Assembly: GCF_040939455.1 (NCBI RefSeq)
Contig: NC_134108.1
Span: 3,811,501 to 3,875,500, forward strand
Length of the DNA stretch: 64,000 bases
Source of the DNA: Microcebus murinus
Taxonomy: Eukaryota > Chordata > Mammalia > Primates > Cheirogaleidae
Reading direction: 5' to 3'
Below the pieces are notes generated by a model, which did no database searches, was not told the origin of the DNA, and saw only the letters and a list, made by a program, of their open reading frames with translations. Each line of letters opens with the position of its first letter. Position 1 is the stretch's first letter. The position numbers were made by a program, and so were the translations under genes. Shown piece after piece: positions 34,086 to 45,665 of this stretch.

Positions 34086-35949
34086 AACTCTCTGTGTACC
34101 ATGAGGCTTTTGTTGTTGTTGTTTTACTACTTAAGAAGACGGGTGCAACAATTACATACTTGTGAATGGACCTCAATCATAACAGCAAGAGAAAATTAAA
34201 GCATACAGGGAGAAGCTAGAAAATGTGAACGTGGTCAGGACGTGACGATTGAGAGAAAGAGAGGAAGAATTAGGAAAGAGGTGAAAGACGGGAATCCTTT
34301 ACAAGGTCAGTGGGGTCACTATGGTTTCATGTCTTCAAGTCACACAAAGCCGATGTCACTCCATCACATATTCACACACGAACAAAGTAAGGGGGCAGGA
34401 GAGAAAAGACCCACAGGACAAGAAGTGAAGAAGAAGTGAATACAATGCAGGAAACAGATCTGAATTCATGGTAGTGGGGTTAAGGAATGTGATGCCAGTG
34501 AGCTAAAGGGGTTTTACATCTTTACAACTTAGAGACTGAAGAATGTCAGAATCACACAGGGAAACATAGCATGATTTGAGAGAATAGAAATGGCTGATGG
34601 GATTTCCAACTGAATGTCAAGTCGATTCAGACTACATTTCCCTTATCATCATGTCACCAAAGCTTAAAAATCCACCAAATACATCAGAAATGGGCAATTT
34701 ACCATGTACTTGCTGCAAATGTCTATGAACATCCCAGAATGTTAAAGCAACATCAGATTCCATGAAATATTGTTCCTGCTTAGTCAAGACTAAAATAGTT
34801 CTCAGCAGGTCAGAGGCCTAACAAAAGTTGCAATAGAGAGAACCTAGATTGATTTTTTTAAATGCATTTATTTAAATAATGCTCATTGGGAAAACATAAG
34901 GGCATTGGCTCTACTTGCAGTGAGACAAAGAACAGTGAGAGTCTCTTTATGACCATATTCTAGTAGTCGACAAGAGTGCAGGATTGTTGGCACTTTCTAA
35001 TTTCAGTGGCAGGATAATAAGAGAAAATCAACCTGAAAATAGTCTCTGCACATTCAACGGGGCAGCCCGTTCACTTTATCGAGTGTTGAACATGTGATAT
35101 CCATTGGGCTAAAAATGTCACAAGTATTTATTTGAATACTTTCAAAAAAATTTTGGATAAAATTGTTCCAATGTTATACATGAGCCACCTTTGGTGCAGC
35201 CATGTTAAAGTGCACACACATGCTCACAATTTTCAAGAGGAAAAAGTAAGATTTGAATTCAAGTCTTCAGTTCACTGGTATTCACATCACATCAGTGTTT
35301 ACGTACAATTCCAGTAATATAACTCCAGACAGAAGAAAAAGAACAAGCATTCCCTAGCTGCCTCTGGGCTCCTGGCCAAAACTGGCCTACCCTGATTTTG
35401 GTATTCATTTGCAGTCTTGTCTTTCAACCAATCTTCATAATATGTATTTCACCACATCAGACAGATGTTTTAATTTTAATATATAAAGATAATGTGGCTT
35501 TTTCCAACTTTGGAAGTAAGATCAATAATCCAAGAAGACACATAATATGTATCCTGTGTTTAAAAACTTCATATGGTCATACAGTACACGTTGGAGAATA
35601 GGGAGAGGCATGCACTGCACTTGAGACAGTGCACTTGCTAGTAATGTATTTTTAGTTTTAAATTTAGCAAGTTGAGATATTGGTGAAAAGGAACATTTAC
35701 TTTTATACATATTTTAGTGTTTATTTTTCCATGAAGTAAATAAAAACCTTTAATAGATATTTTTAACACCATTCAAGATGAAAAGATAATAAGCCCCTTT
35801 TAGTAGGTGTCTGCACTTTTTAGATTATTGTGCCCAGCGATTTGGATAACTAAAGCAAATGTATTTACATTCAGACCTCATCAGGGCCCCCTGAAATCAA
35901 ATTAAAGCTCTGTGCTTCAACTTTCCACCACTCATCCATTAATTAATTT
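34086..35949. other. Unclassified stretch
   Basis: No repeat family, exon or RNA gene that I can support. Frames up to 67 codons have no recognisable features. Confidence 0.4.
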
Positions 35950-36060
35950 TTTTAGTAAACATTTCTTGAACACTAGTTGTTATGGTAAGCACTTAAATAC
36001 AAAGATAAATAAGGCCCCTACTTTCAAGAAGTTTACACTCTAATATTAACATAAATTGAA
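35950..36060 (-). repeat. Ancient L2-like repeat fragment
   Basis: Same texture as 26600-26830: 'aaacatttcttgaacactag' (35957-35976), 'acaaagataaataaggcccc' (35999-36018), then 'agaagtttacactctaatat' (36026-36045). Ancient and eroded; family uncertain. Confidence 0.45.
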
Positions 36061-36333
36061 TTTTCTAATTGGCAGAAGGAACTGTGCTCACTACAACAGT
36101 AATCTCATAATGAGACAAATATCAACAAATCCAATATGCCAACCATTATTTTCCTATGATTTAAATTTAGAGTTGGTTTTCTGTATCAAGCATATTATAC
36201 AGAAGACACCTTTCTAAGGTGCATCAATGCAGAGACGATAGTATACAATAACACATAGCATTATATAATATTTATAGATTAATGAATAATATTAAAAGTT
36301 CAGACCATTTATTCTAAAAAAGAGCTAGGAATT

Positions 36334-36679
36334 GACCGGGGGTGGTGGCTCACGCCTGTAATCCTAGCACTCTGGGAGGCTGAGGCAGGTGGATCCTTTG
36401 AGCTCAGGAGTTTGAGACCAGCCTGAGCAAGAGTGAGACCCTGCCTCTACTAAAAGTAGAAAGAAATTAATTGGCAAACTAAAAAATATATAGAAAAAAT
36501 TAGCCGGGCATGGTGGCACATGCCTGTAGTCCCAGCTACTCAGGAGGCTGAGGCAGAAGGATTGCTTGAGCCCAGGAATTTGAGGTTGCTAAGAGGTAGG
36601 CTGACACCACGGCATTCTAGCTGGGGCAACAAGAGTGAGACTTTGTCTCAAAAAAAAAAGAAAGAAAGAAAGAAAAAAG
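36334..36679 (+). mobile_element. Full-length strepsirrhine Alu SINE
   Basis: A dimeric Alu derived from 7SL RNA. The left arm runs from GACCGGGGGTGGTGG with box A and box B ('ggagtttgagaccagcctga', 36407-36426). The A-rich linker follows, with the insert-like 'agaaagaaattaattggcaa' (36458-36477). The right arm is 'aattagccgggcatggtggc' (36498-36517) to about 36650, with a poly(A) and (GAAA) tail. The GCAAGAGTGAGACCC form and the extended middle linker are typical of lemur and galago Alus and not of human AluS/Y. Target duplications of 15 bp with one mismatch lie at 36319-36333 and 36680-36694. Confidence 0.93.
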
Positions 36680-36694
36680 AAAGAGCTAAGAATT

Positions 36695-37539
36695 AATCTC
36701 TGAGGCAGTTCATCAGAATCACATTAATCTGTTCTCTAGTGAATATATTTATTTGAACATATTTTTTAAAAGGCCACACATCTTCCAAGGGTTAGAAAAA
36801 AAGTTGTAAGAAAATTTCCTGTTTTGCTTGATTTCTCCATTATGGAGTACTTAACATAATTAGGTCACTGGAGAAAAGGAATTCAATTGACAAAAAATAG
36901 TATCTGCAATGGTAAGCTTTCTTGAGGGGCACAGGCTCTCAGTTGGTCAGTAAACAAAACCCTGCACACCCTTGGAATCTCCTCTGCTGACACAGGATAC
37001 AAACTGCCTTTGGATATTAGTTAAACTTCTTAGGAATGTGTCATTCAGATAAATGCATCCCAAAATGGCTCATTACTACTTTGTCCAGTTGAACAAATGA
37101 CATGTCAAAATGTAGATTCTATATCTAATTTTATATTAAATAAATCTTAGGGTATATCAAGATGAAAGTACCTTGAGTACATTTCATATTTCGTGGCAAC
37201 TGCGATTCCTCCAGTGAGCTGACCTGGCAAGGTATCTATGGAAAAAAATTTACCCAGTATCTAGAACTCTGCCAAGATAAGTGCATGCTATCTTCCAAGT
37301 GTGGCTTCAAGAAAATCCTATTATCTGATTATGCAACTAAGCAAAGCTAAACTACAAGATTAGCATCATATCAAAGATAGGAAACAGAATTGTGCCAGAG
37401 ACTAGCAATGAAAAATACTGAGCAAAAAAAAAAAACCTGGATGGTTTTTTTTCCAAGAATACAAATTTCATCACAGAATGTCCCATATTTCTCTAATCTG
37501 AAGAGATTCTGTTATTTAAATCATTTTGACAAACCACTA
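36695..37539. other. Unclassified stretch
   Basis: No repeat family or gene recognised after the Alu. Mixed composition with short A runs (37423-37435). Confidence 0.4.
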
Positions 37540-37990
37540 AAATAACCTTTGAAAAAGGATGGCATGTGCCTTTAAAAGCTGAGTGAGACAGTCCCTAAAA
37601 ATAGTTTACCAAGCAACAGTCAAATTATTGGGGAATTGCTCTTTAATGCATTAGAGAGTCTATTCCTATGGCACTTAAGCTAGCCAAAGTAATAAATATA
37701 AAATGGTAATATTTCTCCATGAGCTGTTCTTGCTGCTCCCACATGACTTCATTCCCACCCAGGGGTAATATAACACTGCCTGCTAGCAGGCTCCTGAATT
37801 CATGGGAGGAGGCAATGTGCTTCTGCCACTTGGTTAAATGTACTCAAAAGAAGTTAGCAATTACAATTAATCCCTCTGTTGCTGGCACTGCCTGTCTCTA
37901 TTTCCAGAGTGTGAGTGTCAATGGGTTGTTTCAAGTGCAAGGAAATTTTAGACTCCAACAATAGAGTGGCTGAATGCCCTTTTATAACAG
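37540..37990. promoter_or_regulatory. Candidate conserved noncoding element
   Basis: A repeat-free stretch rich in short regulatory-type words: an AATTATTGGGGAATTG block near 37624, CTTTAATGCATTAG (37640-37653), CAATTACAATTAATCC near 37858 and CACTTGG E-box-like sites. No coding frame with protein-like features. The call rests on texture; conservation cannot be judged from one sequence. Confidence 0.25.
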
Positions 37991-39169
37991 GCCCCAGTGT
38001 CTCCACCTCCCCATCCCCGCAGGAAGAATGCTGACCAAAGAAGAATTTCTGTGCCAGTCCTGCTAATTTAAATAACATCAAAATCACTATTAAGGAGAAA
38101 CGCAAATTTCCAAAATTGAGTCCTACGTGAGAAAGAGCTTATCTGAGATAAAAGATGAACTCAAATGAAGGAAACTATTAATATTACAGGAGGTTAAAAA
38201 AAATTAAGATATGTGGGACATTACAAAATTGGAGCTGTTGTTACCTGGTTGCTAATGGGTCATTTTCTGGAAACTCTCAAGAGCTGCTATTTAATGCAAA
38301 CATATATTATTGACTGTGTTGTTTTTGTAATAGTGAAACAAGGATAGAAGGCATTGACGTTTAATATAATTAAAATTATTATAGCCCCAGAATTTGAAAA
38401 AAGTGAATCTTGCTACCACCATTATATTTATTTCTAGCAGTTTTACATTTTTCCCCCCACGGGCATGTTGCTAGGTAATGTGGTGAGGACATATAGTCAG
38501 ATGCTGATAATCTAAAAAAGGCACAAAGATTATTTAGCTACCTCTACTAATGTAAACATAATTAATATGTAAATAAATGCAAATCTCTCTTTTTTGTTCC
38601 CCAGCTTTTGTGGAGTATCCTCATAGAAAGTGATCAGCTTCTGGCTGGGATAAATAAAGCTGTAAAGTGTCCACCTAATAGCCATGAATAAGGCTACAAA
38701 AAACGACAAAATCTTGAATTTTCTTGAACCCCAAGACAGCTGTGGTTGCAGGGCTACCAAGGAATTCCAGGTGAGACAGGCCCCAGCTAGGAGATGTGAT
38801 GAGAACATTTACTCACAGAGCAGGGCATGGGAGGGATCAATGCCAGGCATTACACAAGTGGACAAGAGGAAATCAGCTCAAGTTTCAAAACAGTGATTAA
38901 AGAATGGGCTACTGTAAGAATATAGAAACTCTGGGAGCTTCCGACACAAGGGAGGCCACACTCAAGGTCTTCTCCATGGTCCTCTACCAGGTGCTCACGA
39001 GAAAGCAAGGGGCACAAAGGGCCACCTGAGCCCTTCTGTCTTAAGAAGCAAAAGGTCAACTGCTGGCTTGAAGGTCTGCAAATCCAGCCATCCATAAGTA
39101 TAATACATAGGAAAAAGCAAACTAAAACCTCAGACACCCCCCAAGATGGTTGTTAAACGGCAGAGAGAA
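37991..39169. other. Unclassified stretch
   Basis: No repeat family assigned. Two RFX half-site-like strings occur: GTTACCTGGTTGC (38240-38252) and GTTGCTAGGTAA (38467-38478). Frames up to 95 codons have no recognisable domain. Confidence 0.35.
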
Positions 39170-39670
39170 AGACCAGCATCAAAGCCGGCACCTGCAGTAA
39201 CGGTGAGGTCATGACCTGTGCAACAGGGTGTAAAGAACAAACCCTGTATGTGATATTCTTAACAAAAATGCATCACCTGAGTCCAGTCAGTACAAAATAT
39301 CAAGCAAACCCCAGTTGAAGGTCATTAGACAAAAGTAATTAATCAATACTCTTCAAAAGTGTCAATGTCATGAAAGACAAGGAAAGACTGAGGAACCGTC
39401 GCAGACTGCTGGAGGCTAAGGAGAAAGACTGTGTAAATGCAATGTCGGACCCTAGACAAGCTCTTGGGACAGAAAAAGGACATTCGTGGAAAAACTGGTG
39501 AAATGTCTGTAAGGTTTTTAGTTTAGTTAATGTATTGGACCAATGTTAATTTTCTAGTTTTGATCATTGTACTCTGAGTGTATAAGATGTTAGCAGTAAA
39601 GGAAGCTGAATGAGGGACAGATTATGTTTTCAGTGTTTCTATAAGTCCAATATTGAAAATAAAGCTTAAA
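39170..39670 (+). mobile_element. Old L1 (L1M-type) 3' UTR
   Basis: Ordered plus-strand match to an L1M 3' end: 'ggtgaggtcatgacctgtgc' (39201-39220), 'aaagacaaggaaagactgag' (39373-39392), 'aaaaactggtgaaatgtctg' (39490-39509), 'aatgttaattttctagtttt' (39542-39561), then an AATAAA (39658-39663). About 500 bp. Confidence 0.7.
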
Positions 39671-39719
39671 ATTGACAATGATATTAAATTATTAGCTAGA
39701 ATAGCAACTGATGAAACAT

Positions 39720-40320
39720 TGACGTACATAAAAAGTAAAATTAAAAAGTTATACTTTATTTTTTAAAAAGGAAATCCTCAATGAAATACCACGGCACTAA
39801 GTACCTACTAAAGAACAAAAAGAATGACAATATTGAGTACTGGCAATACTGTGGAGCAATTCTCATATGTTTCTGGTAGAAATAATGAAATAGTATAGCT
39901 ACTTTGGAAAATAGTTCGGTCGTGTTTTATAAATATAGACTTTCCCTACCTCCCAACAATCCCAATCCTAGGAGAAATGAAAAGATATATTCATATAGAA
40001 ACCTTTACATGAAGGTTTATGATAGTTCTATTCACAATCACTAAAAACTGGAAACAACACAAAAGTTCTTTTACTAACAGATAATCATTCAGACGATGGA
40101 ATACCACTCAACAATAAACGAAGCACATCACTACTGAAACACACAACACAGCTGAGTATCAAATGTGCTCTGCTACGTGAAGCGGAACTCAAAACATTCC
40201 ATATCATATATGATTCAGTTCATACTACAATCTGGAACGGGCAAAATTATAAGGACACAGGCAGCTAACGGTTGCTGCCTGTGGTTATGGTAGCCCTAGC
40301 AAGCTAGTGAAGTATCTTTA
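39720..40320 (+). mobile_element. Old L1 ORF2 3' portion, second insertion
   Basis: Plus-strand ORF2 tail: 'tagctactttggaaaatagt' (39896-39915), 'ggtttatgatagttctattc' (40013-40032) and 'atggaataccactcaacaat' (40096-40115). ORF2 here lies downstream of the 3' UTR at 39170-39670, which is the wrong order for a single L1, so this is a separate insertion. Confidence 0.7.
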
Positions 40321-40489
40321 CAACATTATTCTGAGAATTCTTGATATAATACCTATAAAACCTGGACCCCAGTAAGTGCTATAAAACATTACCTAATATT
40401 AGTAGTAGGATCAGTGTCATTGGGTTAGTTTTCCATACTGAAATTTAGAAATGTAGGTTTTGGCCAGATCACCGAATGTCTAGAATATC

Positions 40490-40740
40490 ATATTAGAACT
40501 TCTATTATGTTCAGGAACAAGTGGGGAATTATTGGAAGACCTGTAAGCCAAAGGGTGACATGATCAAAGCTGCACTACAGAAAAGTGAGTTGTTCAAGGA
40601 ATTATTATACAATGTGAAAAGACTGGCAACTGGGAAACCAGTTTGAGAAGTGAGGAGAGAAATGACAGGGAGCCAGACTTGGGATGAAAAGGAAGGACAC
40701 GTTTCCAAGAGAGTTGGTGAAAAGTGGCATCAGACTCTCA
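40490..40740 (-). mobile_element. L2 LINE fragment, antisense
   Basis: The plus strand holds the complement of L2 3' coding text: 'gggtgacatgatcaaagctg' (40553-40572), 'gttgttcaaggaattattat' (40589-40608) and 'cagggagccagacttgggat' (40666-40685). Eroded; boundaries approximate. Confidence 0.5.
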
Positions 40741-41179
40741 ATCTGAGAGGAAATGGAAGAGATATAAACTGCTACAGAGTTCTCAATACTGGTGGATAGG
40801 GTTTAGGACGGAAACAACAGCCTCTAAACAGAAGTACCGACCCCCTGGGAAAGAAAAGGCCAGGGTGTTGGAGAAGATGTTCTCTATTATAGATATAGTA
40901 AACTGCAGCTTTGCTTGTATTGATCAATCGATCACTTGATTGATCAGTACAATGAAAAGAGTAATACCCTGCCTCCCCATGCCAGATTTATTTTGACAAT
41001 CAAATGAAATTATTCACAAAATTTCTTTATGAAAAAGATTATACAAACATGATTAAGATTTCAAATGTTGAAATTACTTAAAGTAGAATACCGTTTGGAA
41101 AGGCAGAGAGAACATCAAAGGGAGGGCCACTTTCACAATGCTTTGTGGCTCATAATGGCAAGGAGACAATACGACAAAT
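40741..41179. other. Unclassified stretch with a short palindrome
   Basis: A run of TTGATCAATCGATCACTTGATTGATCA (40919-40945) contains overlapping TGATCA/ATCGAT palindromes and could form a small hairpin. Nothing else is recognised. Confidence 0.5.
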
Positions 41180-41420
41180 ATGCCACATTCTGTGCCCTGG
41201 GTGGCCAACCAGAAGCTCCTTCTCAGGCTGGGAGGAGGGGCAGGTGCACCTCTGCACCAGCTCACAGGACTGTGCGTGAAGGGAGGGAGGACCTAGTGGC
41301 GGGAAGCGGAGCGTGACCTGCATCCCTGCTTTGCGAACTGGTCTCCTGCTGGATGCAGGGAGGGCAGCCGGGAACCCGCCCGGGGTACCGGGGTGCAGGC
41401 TGCTTCTGCCCCCACCCTTC
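41180..41420. promoter_or_regulatory. Small CpG-rich block, candidate regulatory DNA
   Basis: At least nine CpG steps lie between about 41271 and 41395 in a locally GC-rich, repeat-free stretch, against surroundings where CpG is scarce. It is too small for a classical CpG island. It could be a weak promoter, a remnant island or GC-rich unique DNA. No TATA box or exon can be assigned. Confidence 0.3.
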
Positions 41421-41809
41421 AGTCCTCAGCTCTCCTTCCTGCCAAGCAGCAGCTGCTAGGTTTGGTCCAGGAAACCTGGTCTTCAGTCAACGTTTAGGGA
41501 GAAGCTCAAAATGAAAACAGCAGATCTCACTGCTTCAAGGAAGCGATGTTTCAAAAGGCTCCCGGTGTCAGGTGATCCTTGCATCTCGTAGAGAGAGGTT
41601 CTGACGTGTTTGTTTCCAATGCTCTGCAGTCAGGAGGTCATTCCTGGTGTGAGACTGTGACAGCCGAGGGAGCCCACGCCTGGAGGGAGCCTGGGAGGGA
41701 GAACCATGTGGGGCCACCTGCCACCCCTCCTGCGGGAGGTGCCAGCAGGTGGTGACCGCCCTTGGGGAGCCCGGCTGGCTCAGTGGAACTCTAGATGCTA
41801 TTTCGGCCT

Positions 41810-42120
41810 AAAAGGTCGTGTTCACCACCAGATTACTTACAGGGATTTTTCACAAAATGCAAAATACGCTAATTGTAATTGTTTCCCACCTCCCTCCAGG
41901 GGAGGATGCTATCTGAGTTAGCCTCAAGATCCAGGCTCCCACAAGAAAATTAAGGGGCCTCAGCGGTTTACAGACCGGATAATTAATTAGACCCTTAATG
42001 ATAGAGAACTGGCTGCTCTTTGCTGTTAGCTTTCTCGATAGAACCTGAGGCATTTGAATTAGAGTGCACCTATTATCTAAAACATTTGTGTTTTCCAGAT
42101 TGGTTTGGAAGGAGCTCAGC
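41810..42120. promoter_or_regulatory. Candidate enhancer with homeodomain-type sites
   Basis: Repeat-free. TAATTAATTAG (41980-41990) is followed at once by ACCCTTAATG; GCTAATTGTAATTG occurs at 41868-41881. Clustered TAATTA-type words in otherwise mixed sequence are common in developmental enhancers. The class is an inference; the words are seen directly. Confidence 0.3.
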
Positions 42121-44929
42121 CTCCTCTGGCATACTACTGGCATTCTTTCTTGCTTTGGCACAGAAGACAGAGAGAGAGAGAAACAAAACAAAACAAAACA
42201 AAAAAACCGAAGAAACTGCTTCCTAATTACTCATTTTTATCAACCTGTTTTCTTATACTCCCTAGTACTGTGGAATTGATTTGACTAATTCATTTTGCTT
42301 TTCTTTGCATTAGAAGTCGGTGAGGAGAGAGTACCAGAGGAGCAGTAAGAATTTAACAATATGGCATTAAAAACTCTATTGTACCAATGAATGCCAATAA
42401 AATAAACCCCTCTGACTACTTCCCCTGGCATAAATGCCACAAGTTCTGCCCCTTTTCCTACCCTCCACTTCCATGACTCCCCTCCACTTCCTTGGAGAAG
42501 CAGGGGCCAGTGTGCCTTACAATTTCGTGTGTTTTACAGCCCCTGGTGGCTCGACAACCTACCTCTCTGCCCATGAAATTCTTTCCTGCTTCAGTCCCCA
42601 AATTTTCACCGAGACACTCATTCATCTTCATCCACACTTTGTCTTTCCACGCACTCTGGGCCTTCTCTCATACTTAAGGCTATTGAAAGCCTCAGCTCTC
42701 ACCTGGGACACGATGCCAGACAGTGCTATCACGCAGTAAATGCCATTACCATCAACAGCATTACTATTGGTGTCACCATTGTCACCATCATCATCCCTGT
42801 TCAATTTACATTTATAACTCTAATCCTTCAAATATTACGGTCTTAAACTCTGTCTCCTCACTTTAAAAATGAATCTCTTTCAGCCAATCATTTATCTTAA
42901 AAAGGGGAGGGGAATGATAAGACCTGCTCCGTATATTTATTAACAAAAGTTTTGTTTCGTGGGAACTAAGAAGAGTTAAATTACTTAAGTCTGCCTGGTA
43001 TACTCTTAGATATTAGATATTATTACCGTTATTACTAAACATTATAAATAGCAGTTTCCCGGGGCCATTCCATTCTTAATACAAACCATTACAACTTTAT
43101 GTTCCTAAACCTTCGCTTCATAGAGCTCCACACATTCTTGTTCATCAACATATGTGACTACAAAAGGGAAATAAATGGATTTTTATGGACAACTAGCAGT
43201 CTCTGCCTCTTCACAAACCTAGGGAGTGGCAGAGCAGCCAGGAAGGGCAGCAGGCCCCTGTGGCCATGTCCTTTGCACTCCACCCTGTCCCAGGGAAAAG
43301 GAGGGCTGTGGTCCTACAGTAGACAAAAGCCGTCCTCTGTTCGCTCCTCTTTCTTCATTGCGCCAGATAAGAGATTAAAATACACGAAGTAATTTAGAGA
43401 GGCAGATGTGGGTAATATTTTTGGATAAAACCATCTCACATTTTTTGAAAAAATATGTTTCTTAATTTTTAACTGAAAATATTGATATAACAAAAAACCA
43501 TTTAAAATAACAGATTTGTGGAAGAAAATATGTGCAGCCTAACAATATAAATAAATGCAGCTTATGAATAATTAAAATGTGCTTTATTTTTTACTTTCAG
43601 AGATTTGAATTTTCTGTTCTCTAAAATAGTAAAAACATTAACATCACTAACATTTAAATGATTAGAAAAAGGTGTCTATGGACTTCATTTGCAATTCAAA
43701 TGACTTTTTATCTTCACTATTTAGGGGAAAAAGTACTGGCAGGAATTACCCATAAGTCCCAAATATGATTTTTTTAAATATTTTAAGCTATCAAAGTGAA
43801 TTGCCCTTATGCACTAGTGAATGGATTTTTTTGTGGTTAATATCTACCTATGCATTATACACTCACAGTGATTGCATTGAGACAGTGTGTGTGGACATTT
43901 TCTATAATGAAGATATAATGAATTGTGGTTTCCTAAAATTGAAGAGTAAGACTAGATCCCAGTCTTCTATTTCACTATTTAATTAAAGCTTGTTTGCTTT
44001 GCCTATTTATATAATAATTTAAATGTTAGCTTTGTCCCTAGAGGTAAAGATGGAATTGTGTGTGCGCAGCTTCTACACCGCACAGCAAGTCAATGCTATC
44101 ACCATAACTTAAGTGATCCCCAGCTTCTGTCCTTTCCTGGCCACGCCTGGATCCACACTGTGGTTTCCAGAGTGAAGTTTATGGATTTTCTCAAATCCTT
44201 TGGGCATTGATCCTGCTCTTCTGATGTGAAACCAGCTTGAAATTGTCACTTTTCTTCACACCCGTATAAACAAACACAAGCAAACAAAGACTCTTGTGCA
44301 AGTGAAGATAGCAGGTTTATCTGAATATGTATGGGGGAAGGGAATGAGTTACATCACAGTTGACCCAACATAAAATTGTGTATGAGATGTTTTCCCTCCA
44401 GAGTCTAGTCTTTGGCCTTTCTGAGCTGGGACACTTTCCAGCCCTCCACCACATTCCCTGGCCCTTGTCTCTGTGTCCCCTTTGGCCTCCATCCCTCTCC
44501 TCTCTGTTTTACACCCACCACTAGATCCTTGTTCACTATTAAGGCAGAACGCTCTCATTTCCTTTTCCGATTCTCAACTTTCCCTTTCCTCACACTTGCA
44601 AATCGCATCCCCTAAAAAGCTAATCCATTAATTAGACAGAAAGGTGACAAATGGTTACTCTTTGAGTTACCATCAGTATCCAGCTGAACTGGAAACTGCC
44701 ATAAACCTCTGATGGGCTCAGAAAGAGGGCCGTTGCCTCTCTCCTCCCCAGGTGGGCAGGGGGCAGTGAAGATGGAGCCAGTCCATAGCTGCAAAGCTGC
44801 TGGCCACATCACTGAACGGACGGCCACTTATGCTCATTCATTTGCGCATGAATTGAAGAAAAGAGTGTGGAAAGTTCATTCCTTTAGATAACACTGACGG
44901 ATCACAAATGGTTTTCCAGGTACTTTTCC
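42121..44929. other. Unclassified stretch; A-rich simple repeat at 42170-42207
   Basis: About 2.8 kb without a recognised gene or repeat family. A short (GA)n followed by (AAAAC)n tract lies at 42170-42207. The part at 42890-43090 is repeat-poor and AT-motif-rich. Frames up to 113 codons lack recognisable features. Confidence 0.35.
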
Positions 44930-45665
44930 ACAGTATGGAAATATCCAGAGGAAAAGGTTTCAGGAAGGGAGAATAGCAAGTGAAAGTAAAAAGGCAGGAA
45001 TGGATCTGGTAAAGGAAGGCCCACAGATGAGCGGGTGGAGGAGGACACAGCAGAACTGAGGCGGGAGGTATAGGGAAGGGCGGATCCTGCAGGTATGTGG
45101 AGGCTGGGGCAGAATCTCTGACTTGGAATCCTAGAGAGACTAGAAGTCCTTGGAGGTTCTGAGCACAGGCGAAATACAATCCGAGCCACTGTGGCTTTGC
45201 TGAGTGAAAAATAAACTGTGTATGAGGAGAAGGAGTCTGTATTTCACTGGAGGCTACTGTGACATAATAGTTCAGAAGAAAGACATAGCGGACTGGCCCA
45301 GGGCAGCAAGCGTGATCTAATTTAAAGGTAAAACTGAGAGGATCTGCTGATGGGTTGAACGTGGGAAGAGTCAAGGATAACTCCGGGTCTGGAGCCTGGA
45401 CACCGCTTATCGATGTGGGAGGTCCTTTCGGGGTAGCAGAATTGGAGTGGAAAGAAATTCTGGAATTTAGTTTTGGACATGGTCCGTTAGTGTTGTGTGT
45501 TATACATCTAAGTGGAAGTGATAGGTTGGTAATTGGATATGCACGTCTGATGCTCAGGGGAGCTATTGAGAATGAAGATGCAAATTTGGAGGCTGTCAGC
45601 CTATAAATAATATTTGAAACCACAGAATGAGAGGAGCCCAACAAGAGTATGAGAGTAAAGAGATG
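44930..45665 (-). mobile_element. L2 LINE, antisense
   Basis: The plus strand reads as the complement of L2 ORF2: 'gtcaaggataactccgggtc' (45370-45389), 'tttagttttggacatggtcc' (45465-45484), 'catctaagtggaagtgatag' (45506-45525) and 'gcaaatttggaggctgtcag' (45580-45599). An open 268-codon minus-strand frame (44838-45644) covers it but is not in the L2 reverse-transcriptase frame. Similarity weakens before 45180. Confidence 0.65.
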
